Origin: an uncultured Akkermansia sp. | GTDB lineage: Bacteria; Verrucomicrobiota; Verrucomicrobiia; Verrucomicrobiales; Akkermansiaceae | Assembly (NCBI GenBank): GCA_900766865.1 | Contig: CAAFXA010000126.1 | Span: 1 to 5,476 of the forward strand | Direction of reading: 5' to 3' | DNA length: 5,476 bases | Shown: positions 1 through 5,476 of the stretch, in pieces | Layout of the letters: every line of letters starts with the position of its first letter | Position numbering within the stretch: the stretch's first letter is position 1 | The notes under the pieces: model-generated | What the model saw: the letters and a program-made list of their open reading frames with translations, nothing else | The model's database searches: none | Told to the model about the DNA's origin: nothing | Program-made: the position numbers and the translations under genes

Positions 1-23
1 AACACTTAACCGTTTTCAGACCT

Positions 24-731
24 ATGATAGAGCTGAAAAATATCACCAAGGTTTACCACCTGGGCGAGATTGATTTGCCGGTGCTGAAGGGCATATCCCT
101 GCGCATTGAGGATGGCGAGTTCGTCTCCCTGACCGGTGCCTCGGGCTCGGGAAAATCCACGCTCATGAACATTCTGGGCTGTCTGGATCGCCCTTCCGGC
201 GGTGAGTTCTGGATTGATGGTCATAATGTGGCCGGGCTGAACGCCAACGAGCGTGCCCGTCTGCGCAACAAGCGCATCGGCTTCGTGTTCCAGAACTTCA
301 ATCTGCTGGCGCGAACCTCTGCTCTGGAGAATGTGATGATGCCTGCCTACTACTACCATCCGGCAAAGAGCACGGCGGAAATCCGTGCCCGAGCCCTGGA
401 GCTCATCGAGTTGGTGGGTCTTAAGGATCGCATGCACCACACGCCGGCACAGCTTTCCGGTGGTCAGCAGCAGCGCGTGGCTATCGCCCGCTCGCTCATC
501 AACAACCCCGGCATCCTGCTGGCAGACGAGCCCACCGGTAACCTGGATTCCACCACCTCTGTGGAAGTCATGAACATGTTCCGCGACCTGAACCGCAAAC
601 AGGGTATCACCGTCATTATTGTGACGCACGACCCCAAAACCGCCGCCTTCACCGACCGCGCTATCAACATGAGCGACGGCCTCATCCTCGAAGGCGTATC
701 TGATGAACTTTCAGCCACACTTCAGAAATGA
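24..731 (+). CDS. ABC transporter ATP-binding protein, MacB/LolD type
   Basis: This is the cytoplasmic nucleotide-binding subunit of a MacB/LolD-family (type VII) ABC transporter; it hydrolyses ATP to drive the permease encoded next to it. All catalytic elements are visible in the 235 residues: A-loop Tyr11, Walker A GASGSGKST (38-46), Q-loop Gln90, signature LSGGQQQ (144-150), Walker B ILLADEP (164-170) with Asp168/Glu169, D-loop GNLD (172-175) and switch His202. The length is that of a stand-alone LolD-like ATPase, so this is not the fused MacB arrangement in which one chain carries both domains. The ATG at 24 gives the family's normal N-terminus (MIELKNITKVY); no Shine-Dalgarno precedes it. 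Its stop overlaps the permease start (ATGA, 728-731), indicating translational coupling. The substrate cannot be read from this subunit. LolD proper is less likely because of the TolC-like partner downstream. Confidence 0.96.
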   Translation: MIELKNITKVYHLGEIDLPVLKGISLRIEDGEFVSLTGASGSGKSTLMNILGCLDRPSGGEFWIDGHNVAGLNANERARLRNKRIGFVFQNFNLLARTSALENVMMPAYYYHPAKSTAEIRARALELIELVGLKDRMHHTPAQLSGGQQQRVAIARSLINNPGILLADEPTGNLDSTTSVEVMNMFRDLNRKQGITVIIVTHDPKTAAFTDRAINMSDGLILEGVSDELSATLQK

Positions 732-2095
732 AAATAGGAACCCTCCTCATAACCTGTCTTAAAGCTCTGGTGCGCAATCCCATGCGCGCGGCTCTCACAG
801 TGTTGGGTATCGTGATTGGTATCGCGGCTGTGGTGGCTATTATGGAGATTGGTGAAGGCTCCAAGAAACAGGTGGCCGACAAGTTCTCCTCCATGGGTAC
901 CAATGTGGTAACGATATCCGGCGCTTCTGTCAGCACCGCCGGCGTGAACTCCGGTATGGGTGGCCGCGCCTCTCTGTATGCCACGGATGCAGATGCACTC
1001 ATGAAGGATTGCCCGGATTTTGTGAAGGCTGCTTCTCCTGTGGTGCGCGCCAGTGGCCAGGTGATTGTGGGCAACCAGAACTGGAGCCCCCGCTCCATCA
1101 TGGGTGGCAACGAGCACTATCTCTCCATCGAAGGCTGGAAAGTGGCCAAAGGCCGCTCCTTCACCCGCAAGCAGGTAGATGAAGCCAGCCGCGTGTGCCT
1201 CATTGGCCAAACGATTGCCAAGGAGCTGTATGCCGACACCGAGCCCATCGGTCAGGATATCCGTATCAAGGACGTTGTGTTCACTGTCATCGGTGTGCTG
1301 GAGGCCAAGGGTGCTGACGGCATGGGAAATGACCAGGATGACTGCATCATGCTGCCTTGGACGAGTATTCGTACCCGCCTGATGGGTGCCAGCGGTTCGG
1401 CCAGCATTTCCAAAGGTGGTGCGGCAAACAGTGTTAAGGTATCCTCTACGGATACTTTCTCCACGCCGAGTGTGAATTTTTATCCCGGTTGTGACCTGCA
1501 GCCTTACACGAATGCTCCCCACCCGCTGCGTACTCGCACGGTGGACAGCATTGCCGTGCAGGTGCATGATGGTAAGGCTCCGGACGCCGCAATGGATGCT
1601 ATGACTCCCGTTCTGCGTCGTTGCCATGAACTGGAACCCGGCGTGTTGGATGACTTCAACATGCGAGATCGCTCTCAGTTTGTCAAGATGATGACGGAAA
1701 CGACCTCGACCATCAGTAGCCTGCTCATTTCCGTGGCCATGATTTCTCTTGTCGTGGGTGGTGTGGGTATCATGAACATCATGATGGTGTCTGTCACCGA
1801 GCGTACTCGCGAAATTGGTCTGCGTATGGCTGTGGGAGCCCGCCCCCGCGATATCATGTGGCAGTTCCTGCTGGAAGCCGTGTTGCTCTGCACCATTGGC
1901 GGTATCATCGGCATTGCCGTGGGGCGTGTGGCTTCCGGTATTGTGAGCGCCAACATGGGCTGGCCGGTGTCGCCCTCCATGTCTGCCATGGTGCTTTCCG
2001 TTTCTGTGGCCGCCATCATTGGTATCGTTTTCGGTTGGTATCCCGCCTGGAAGGGGTCCAAGCTTGATCCCATCGACGCCCTGCGTCATGAATAA
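728..2095 (+). CDS. ABC transporter permease, MacB/FtsX family
   Basis: This is the inner-membrane subunit of a MacB-type exporter; in this family it transmits ATPase motion to a periplasmic domain rather than forming a classical channel. The 455 residues show one N-terminal membrane segment (about 22-40), a large periplasmic MacB_PCD domain (about 41-325), and three C-terminal segments (about 330-353, 380-405 and 417-438) forming an FtsX domain. Hallmarks include LVVGGVGIMNIMMVSVTERT (341-360), REIGLRMAVGAR (361-372) and the C-terminal LDPIDALRHE. The four-segment layout and the motifs match the membrane half of E. coli MacB closely. Residues about 220-270 form a Ser/Gly/Pro-rich stretch, without an obvious counterpart in E. 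coli MacB, before the strand TVDSIAVQV. The start overlaps the ATPase stop by four bases and has no Shine-Dalgarno, so translation is probably coupled. The likely role is drug, peptide, lipid or siderophore-type efflux; the substrate is unknown. Confidence 0.95.
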   Translation: MKIGTLLITCLKALVRNPMRAALTVLGIVIGIAAVVAIMEIGEGSKKQVADKFSSMGTNVVTISGASVSTAGVNSGMGGRASLYATDADALMKDCPDFVKAASPVVRASGQVIVGNQNWSPRSIMGGNEHYLSIEGWKVAKGRSFTRKQVDEASRVCLIGQTIAKELYADTEPIGQDIRIKDVVFTVIGVLEAKGADGMGNDQDDCIMLPWTSIRTRLMGASGSASISKGGAANSVKVSSTDTFSTPSVNFYPGCDLQPYTNAPHPLRTRTVDSIAVQVHDGKAPDAAMDAMTPVLRRCHELEPGVLDDFNMRDRSQFVKMMTETTSTISSLLISVAMISLVVGGVGIMNIMMVSVTERTREIGLRMAVGARPRDIMWQFLLEAVLLCTIGGIIGIAVGRVASGIVSANMGWPVSPSMSAMVLSVSVAAIIGIVFGWYPAWKGSKLDPIDALRHE

Positions 2096-2119
2096 TTTAT
2101 AACTCTTTTTACTGCAAAT

Positions 2120-3487
2120 ATGAAGATTTCATACATATCCATACTTTCAGCCGCACTTCTGCTGAGCTCCTGCCAGCTGGGGCCGGACTTTACCGGTGCT
2201 CCGGAGCAGGACCTCCCCGCCACGTGGGTGAATGCTCTGCCGCCCTCCAGCTCCCAGGACAACCTTGCTTCCTGGTGGCAGAGCTTTGGTGATTCTCAGC
2301 TTACCAATCTCATCAACACGGGTTTTCTGAGCAGCCCTGATATGGTGTCTGCGGCTCTTGCCATTGCCAAGGCGGAGGCCTCGCTGCGTTCAACGCGCTC
2401 CGGCTTGTTCCCCACCACGTCCGTCTCCGTTGGCGGCAGTAATTCCGGCGATTTTATTGATGCAAATTCGCATGGTGGCTGGAGTGGTGCGCTGTCCGTC
2501 TCCTGGACCCCCGATATCTGGGGCGGCACGCGCCGCGAGGTAGAGGCCGCTTACGCTTCCCTGGGCTCCACGCAGGCCGCAGCGAATGCCACGCGCACGG
2601 CGTTGGCCGCCAGTATTGCCAATACATACTTCGAGTGGATTTCTGCTAAGGAAAGCCTGCGCATTGCCCGTGAACAGCTCGAATACCAGGAGCGCACGTA
2701 TAATGTCGTCAAGCAGAAGGAAGCCGTTGGTATGGTGGCTAATCTGGAGCTGGCCGAGGCCCGCGCCACCATCGCGTCTACTCGCGCTCAGATTCCGACC
2801 TACGAGGCAAATATCCGCAGCTGCGAGAATGCCCTTGCTACGCTTCTGGGTACCACGGTGGATAAAATCTCCCTGCGCATGCCTTCTGCCGCTACATACA
2901 ACAAGATTCCCCGCGTGCCGACGGGGCTGCCCTCCGAGTTGCTTCGCCGTCGCCCGGATGTGATTCGCGCAGAGCATGACCTGCACCGCGCCACCGCCAA
3001 TATCGGTGCCAGTGTGGCAGACCTCTTCCCCAGTATCAGCCTGACCGGCCGTGTGAACTCTTCCTCGGGTACGGATTTCGCTAATTTCTTCCGCGATTCT
3101 GCCTGGAGTCTTGGTGCCAGCGCCAGCCAGACCATCTTCAACCGCACGGCTCTCGACGAGAAGGTGAATATTGCTGAGCTGGAGCGCGACTCCTCCGCGC
3201 AGACTTACCGCAAGACGGTGCTCGCGGCCTTTGCCGAAGTGGAGGACTGCCTCATAGCCTACGCTCGCCTCACTAATCAGCTGCCCCAGTATCAAGCCGC
3301 TGCAGCCGCCAACAAGGAGGCCGCAGAGCTGTCCCTGCGCCGCTTTAATTCTGGTGAGAGCGACTTCCTGAACGTAGCCGCCTCCGAGCGCGCCTGGCTT
3401 TCTGCCGAGCTGAACCTCATCTCTACCCGCCAGCAGATTCGCATGGCTCTTGCCCGCCTCTGCACCGCTCTTGGTGGTGGCTGGTGA
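2120..3487 (+). CDS. Outer-membrane efflux lipoprotein, NodT/OprM (TolC-like) family
   Basis: This is the outer-membrane channel of a tripartite efflux pump, a trimeric barrel with a periplasmic alpha-helical tunnel. The 455 residues begin with a lipoprotein signal peptide with lipobox LSSC and acylated Cys18; Gln at +2 fits outer-membrane sorting by the E. coli rule. NodT hallmarks are WW..F.D..L (52-61), the beta-strand WTPDIWGGTRR (129-139), and PSELLRRRPDVIRAEHDL (271-288) followed by GASVADLFPSISLTG (296-310). Two outer-membrane efflux repeats span roughly 60-245 and 270-450, and the length is usual for the family. The gene follows the permease after 24 bases with no visible promoter or terminator between, so it belongs to the same operon. 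The ATG at 2120 is preferred because it gives a complete signal peptide; an AT-rich leader without Shine-Dalgarno precedes it. Stops TGA TGA TAA follow in frame (3485-3493). Confidence 0.95.
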   Translation: MKISYISILSAALLLSSCQLGPDFTGAPEQDLPATWVNALPPSSSQDNLASWWQSFGDSQLTNLINTGFLSSPDMVSAALAIAKAEASLRSTRSGLFPTTSVSVGGSNSGDFIDANSHGGWSGALSVSWTPDIWGGTRREVEAAYASLGSTQAAANATRTALAASIANTYFEWISAKESLRIAREQLEYQERTYNVVKQKEAVGMVANLELAEARATIASTRAQIPTYEANIRSCENALATLLGTTVDKISLRMPSAATYNKIPRVPTGLPSELLRRRPDVIRAEHDLHRATANIGASVADLFPSISLTGRVNSSSGTDFANFFRDSAWSLGASASQTIFNRTALDEKVNIAELERDSSAQTYRKTVLAAFAEVEDCLIAYARLTNQLPQYQAAAAANKEAAELSLRRFNSGESDFLNVAASERAWLSAELNLISTRQQIRMALARLCTALGGGW

Positions 3488-3504
3488 TGATAAATAGCTG
3501 GTTA

Positions 3505-3559
3505 TCAACAAGAACGAAACGGGGGTTGCCTGAGGGTGACCCCGTTTCGTTCTTGTTGA
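3505..3559. terminator. 20-bp perfect inverted repeat after the efflux operon, possible terminator
   Basis: Bases 3505-3524 pair perfectly with 3540-3559, with a 15-base loop. The stem is GC-rich next to the loop (GGGG/CCCC) and AT-rich at its base. It starts 17 bases after the operon's stop codon, a normal place for a transcription terminator. There is no T-run after the stem on either strand, so it is not a classic intrinsic terminator; the T-rich descending arm might substitute. The right end of the stem supplies TTGA of the -35 box of the next promoter. It could therefore also be a regulator-binding site or an mRNA 3'-end stabilising hairpin. Confidence 0.6.
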
Positions 3560-3584
3560 CATCTTCACTCCTGTCTGCTATAAT
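3556..3584 (+). promoter_or_regulatory. Consensus sigma-70-type promoter with extended -10
   Basis: The -35 box TTGACA (3556-3561) and -10 box TATAAT (3579-3584) both match consensus perfectly and are separated by the optimal 17 bases. The TGC just before the -10 (3576-3578) gives an extended -10. Transcription should start near 3590-3592, which is two to four bases before the ATG at 3594, so the mRNA would be leaderless or nearly so. The promoter separates the unknown lipoprotein gene from the efflux operon as its own transcription unit. A perfect promoter would be strong unless repressed. Confidence 0.85.
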
Positions 3585-3593
3585 TTGCGGTAC

Positions 3594-4247
3594 ATGAAAC
3601 GAACTGCTATGAAATGGATGAGTATGGCCCTGGCTGTGGCGGCTCTGGTGGGGTGTCAGGAGCAGCAGATGCTGGCTCGATTGAAGGAGCGGCATGTGCA
3701 GAATCATACGAAAGGCTGCCTGGAGGTCTACCAGTGGCATCTGAAGTGGCTGCAGGAGGCCAAGCCGGAGCTGGAGACAGAGTTGCAGAGGGCAGCGCGT
3801 GCCCAGTGGGAATGGATTGTGGATTGCGATGGGCAAGGGGACTTGCCCGCCCCGGTTCGATTGAGCAAGGCGGAGTTCGAGGAGATGGTGTCACTGTTAA
3901 AGCAGGTGGAGCCCATGCCGCCGCTGCCTCAATCCGTATTCATGACAGAGCCGCCTCCTTTCCGTATGCCGGATGAACTTGTGCCTGTTGATGTATCTTT
4001 CGGGTGTTGCGGTGGTGTGGAATTGGGGCTGTACTTTTACAATTCTGCCGGGGATTTTGTGGGAGCCTGGAGCAATTCGGAGGTTATCCCCATCTCTCGC
4101 GTGGCTGAGTGGCGAACTCGTCGGGATGGGCGTCCGTTGCTGATGATGCCGGATGCTGCGTACCAGCGCCTCATTTCCCTTCCTTCCACAATAAAGGCGC
4201 AGAAAATGGATGCGGCTGTGCAGGAGAAGCTCCAACACCAGCATTAA
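3594..4247 (+). CDS. Lipoprotein of unknown function
   Basis: I do not recognise this family. From the ATG at 3594 the product has 217 residues. The N-terminus (MKRTAMKW, then a hydrophobic stretch) ends in lipobox LVGC with Cys21, so it should be an exported, lipid-anchored protein; Gln at +2 suggests the outer membrane by the E. coli rule. The mature part starts with a charged, probably helical region rich in Glu/Gln/Lys/Trp (about 22-107), then a proline-rich linker (108-131), then a likely beta domain with FGCCGGVELGLYFYN (137-150) and AWSNSEVIPISRVAEWR (158-174). Further cysteines are at 42, 78, 138 and 139, so disulfides are possible. A TTG start at 3585 is ruled out because it lies upstream of the predicted transcript start. 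An ATG at 3609 is possible but loses the basic Lys2/Arg3. The gene has its own promoter and ends 12 bases from the convergent ankyrin gene. Confidence 0.82.
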   Translation: MKRTAMKWMSMALAVAALVGCQEQQMLARLKERHVQNHTKGCLEVYQWHLKWLQEAKPELETELQRAARAQWEWIVDCDGQGDLPAPVRLSKAEFEEMVSLLKQVEPMPPLPQSVFMTEPPPFRMPDELVPVDVSFGCCGGVELGLYFYNSAGDFVGAWSNSEVIPISRVAEWRTRRDGRPLLMMPDAAYQRLISLPSTIKAQKMDAAVQEKLQHQH

Positions 4248-4259
4248 CAGGTATGGGCG

Positions 4260-5177
4260 TTAGTGGGGCTCTGCAGATTCGCAGAAGAGTCCCAGTCTGG
4301 TATTCCCGGCACGCTGAGCGTAGTCCGCGGCATTTCGTCCGTGGCAGTCTCGGCGATAGGCATCCGCTCCATGGGCCAGCAGCAGATGCCCCACCTGCCA
4401 GTGACCACTGCGAGCCGCAACCATGAGCGGTGTTGCGCCGCTGCGGGCCGGGGCATCCACCTTGGCTCCACGATTGATGAGAACGCGTGCCACATCGTAC
4501 AGTCCCATACCTGCGGCGTGGTGCAGGGCGCTGTAGCCGCGTTTGTCCACGGCTGTCAGGTCTGCCTTTTCTGCCCAGTCGTTGTTATAGGGCAGGGGGC
4601 AGCGGCGGCGCAGGGAGGTGCCGGGCTCTGGTTGTGGCGGTGGCGCGATGTAATAGCGGTGTATCTGCTTGTCCGAATAACAGTTCAGATTGTAGTTCCG
4701 GCGCAGATAGCCGACATCCAGCCAGGGGATAAGGAGCCTTTTTCCTTTTCCGTTGGGAATGGGGCTGTGCGCATGGATGAGCTTAATGACGTTGCGCATT
4801 TCCCGGCGGATGGCCATCAGCAGAGGGGTAGTGCCGCTGTTATCCGGAGTGTAGGCATCTGCTCCGGCTTTCAGTAGAATCCGGGCGCTTTCGGTATGAG
4901 ACTCCACGTGGTAGTGGCTCACCTGCCCATGCGTGCAGAGCCAGTGGAACGCCGTGCGGCCCCACAGAGCATCCTGCGCATGGACCTGAGCCCCACCTTC
5001 CAGCAGCACGGGCAGTACTGCATGTGCTCCAGCTCGGGCCGCGACCATAAGAGGTGTGAGCCCGTGGCTGAAAGGGGCGTTCACCTCAGCTCCCTCAACC
5101 AATAGCTTCCGCACGGCTTCCTCTTCATTGTGACATATTGCAGCAAAGAAATCACTCTGTAATGTTGCTTCGTTCAT
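4260..5177 (-). CDS. Ankyrin-repeat protein
   Basis: This is a 305-residue protein made mainly of ankyrin repeats, which act as protein-binding scaffolds. There is no signal peptide or membrane segment, so it is probably cytoplasmic. Repeats are visible at about 6-34, 39-68 (GLTPLMVAARAGAH), 73-109 (with a roughly seven-residue internal expansion around VSHYHVESHT), 114-138 (SGTTPLLMAI), 214-243 (GYSALHHAAGMGLYDVARVL) and 247-276 (GATPLMVAARSGHW), with a degenerate cap from 280. Residues about 140-203 break the series and do not look like ankyrin; they include a Tyr/Asn/Arg-rich part (YLRRNYNLNCYSDKQIHRYY) and a proline-rich part (PPPQPEPG). The ATG at 5177 is chosen because the first repeat starts right after it. 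The gene converges on the lipoprotein gene and does not belong to the efflux operon. Partner and function cannot be read from the sequence. Confidence 0.92.
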   Translation of the reverse strand: MNEATLQSDFFAAICHNEEEAVRKLLVEGAEVNAPFSHGLTPLMVAARAGAHAVLPVLLEGGAQVHAQDALWGRTAFHWLCTHGQVSHYHVESHTESARILLKAGADAYTPDNSGTTPLLMAIRREMRNVIKLIHAHSPIPNGKGKRLLIPWLDVGYLRRNYNLNCYSDKQIHRYYIAPPPQPEPGTSLRRRCPLPYNNDWAEKADLTAVDKRGYSALHHAAGMGLYDVARVLINRGAKVDAPARSGATPLMVAARSGHWQVGHLLLAHGADAYRRDCHGRNAADYAQRAGNTRLGLFCESAEPH

Positions 5178-5185
5178 AACCCTTC

Positions 5186-5214
5186 AAGGTAGCATAACCT
5201 CACCCATACGTCAA
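5186..5214 (-). promoter_or_regulatory. Weak candidate promoter of the ankyrin gene
   Basis: On the minus strand TTGACG (5214-5209, five of six -35 bases) is followed after 17 bases by TACCTT (5191-5186, only three of six -10 bases). An overlapping TATGCT (5196-5191) matches the -10 better but leaves a spacer of only 12 bases. With the first pairing the ATG lies eight bases after the -10, much like the lipoprotein gene. This is a suggestion based on position and the good -35 box only. Confidence 0.35.
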
Positions 5215-5365
5215 GCGCAAAGAAATCGCATTGGAAAAGGAGGCGCTGTTCCAGATTTGCTGGTGTTTATTTCAGGTTTGATGCAATGTGTTAAATTAAG
5301 TTGTTGAATACCAGCTCATGAATACGCAGTGTAAAAAAATGTATTTTTGTATTTCAGAATACCTT
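5215..5365. other. AT-rich intergenic spacer without a recognisable gene
   Basis: This stretch upstream of the ankyrin gene becomes AT-rich after about 5260, with A and T runs at 5333-5347. I see no gene, RNA gene or strong promoter on either strand. A six-base inverted repeat (GCTGGT 5259-5264 with ACCAGC 5310-5315) is too short and too widely spaced to mean much. Further upstream regulatory DNA for the ankyrin gene could lie here. Confidence 0.5.
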
Positions 5366-5476
5366 CCCGATAAATTGAAAGTTGTCGGGCGAGCGAAGCG
5401 AGCGGAATTTGCGAGCCTCGCCGCATGGCGAGGCGGCATAAAATAGCCACGGGTGGAGTGAGCAACGCGAACGAAA
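5366..5476. repeat. Hairpin-rich intergenic repeat element, cut by the window edge
   Basis: Several small structures are packed together. CCCGATAA (5366-5373) pairs with TTGTCGGG (5382-5389) apart from one G-T pair. GCGAGCG is directly repeated at 5389-5395 and 5398-5404, with a related GCGAGCC at 5411-5417. A perfect 8-bp stem GCCTCGCC/GGCGAGGC (5415-5422 and 5427-5434) has a four-base loop GCAT. Then CCACGGGT (5447-5454) begins what looks like the left arm of another hairpin whose right arm lies beyond the edge. CCACGGGTGGAG followed by GCGAA-type sequence recalls, from general knowledge, dispersed non-coding repeats in Planctomycetes and Verrucomicrobia. Only one copy is visible here, so dispersal is inferred. 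Confidence 0.55.
5415..5434. repeat. Perfect 8-bp GC-rich stem-loop
   Basis: GCCTCGCC at 5415-5422 pairs with GGCGAGGC at 5427-5434 around a GCAT loop. It is followed on the plus strand by GGCATAAAATAG, which has no T-run, so it is not a standard terminator in that direction. It is most simply one module of the surrounding repeat element. Confidence 0.6.

Noticed and set aside
722..2089. A 455-codon open frame on the minus strand opposite the permease gene
   Set aside because: It mirrors the permease almost exactly, and its product is rich in His, Gly and Thr with no recognisable domain. It is a product of the codon bias of the real gene.
24..2095. A broken, formerly fused MacB gene
   Set aside because: Both proteins have complete natural ends and the ATGA overlap is a normal operon junction. 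Split ATPase and permease genes are common in this family.
2390..3568. A 392-codon open frame on the minus strand opposite the channel gene
   Set aside because: The plus strand encodes an unmistakable NodT-family protein there, and the reverse product has low-complexity composition with no motif.
3585..3593. TTG start adding three residues to the unknown lipoprotein
   Set aside because: It sits immediately after the -10 box and upstream of the predicted transcription start, so it would not be in the mRNA.
3614..3976. Alternative plus-strand frame inside the lipoprotein gene
   Set aside because: Its product is Gly/Ala-rich with no motif, while the overlapping frame has a clear signal peptide, lipobox and promoter.
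4263..4877. 204-codon plus-strand frame opposite the ankyrin gene
   Set aside because: The minus strand encodes regular ankyrin repeats throughout; the plus-strand product has no coherent domain.
5318..5446. Possible 42-residue plus-strand peptide in the right intergenic region
   Set aside because: It has no Shine-Dalgarno or promoter, and its second half is simply translation through the hairpin and GCGAGCG repeats.
1..5476. A defence island, CRISPR array, insertion sequence or new multi-gene system
   Set aside because: There is no transposase, integrase, Cas protein, regular spacer array or target-site duplication. The ankyrin and lipoprotein genes are separately transcribed in opposite directions, so nothing supports a joint system.

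Overview
The window reads as a stretch of a Gram-negative chromosome. Two lipoprotein signal peptides and a NodT-type outer-membrane channel imply a double membrane. A moderately GC-rich composition, little sign of Shine-Dalgarno sequences before the starts, and a hairpin-rich element at the right edge resembling repeats seen in Planctomycetes/Verrucomicrobia fit a PVC-group bacterium. An Akkermansia-like Verrucomicrobium is my best guess, but this is inferred from style and not proven.

Positions 24-3487 hold three tightly packed + strand genes of a tripartite ABC efflux operon: a MacB/LolD-type ATPase, a MacB-type permease whose start overlaps the ATPase stop by ATGA, and, 24 bases further on, a NodT/OprM-type outer-membrane lipoprotein channel. 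The ATPase would power the permease. The permease, through a periplasmic adaptor, would hand substrate to or mechanically open the outer-membrane channel. The adaptor (HlyD/MacA family) is not in the window and probably lies just upstream. The operon ends in three consecutive in-frame stop codons, followed by a 20-bp perfect inverted repeat (3505-3559).

The last four bases of that inverted repeat are also the first four of a textbook sigma-70-type promoter (TTGACA, 17-base spacer, TATAAT, extended -10). It drives a 217-residue lipoprotein of unknown function (3594-4247). The ATG lies only nine bases after the -10, so its mRNA should be leaderless or nearly so.

A convergent - strand gene (5177-4260) encodes a 305-residue cytoplasmic ankyrin-repeat protein, with two ankyrin blocks separated by about 64 non-ankyrin residues. 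Only 12 bases separate its stop from the lipoprotein's stop.

Positions 5178-5476 hold no convincing gene. They contain a weak candidate promoter for the ankyrin gene, an AT-rich spacer, and from about 5366 a cluster of hairpins and short GCGAGCG repeats that runs off the edge and looks like a dispersed intergenic repeat. I found no RNA genes, CRISPR arrays, insertion sequences or clear new multi-gene system. The most interesting points are the leaderless promoter arrangement, the palindrome fused to it, the unknown lipoprotein and the edge repeat.
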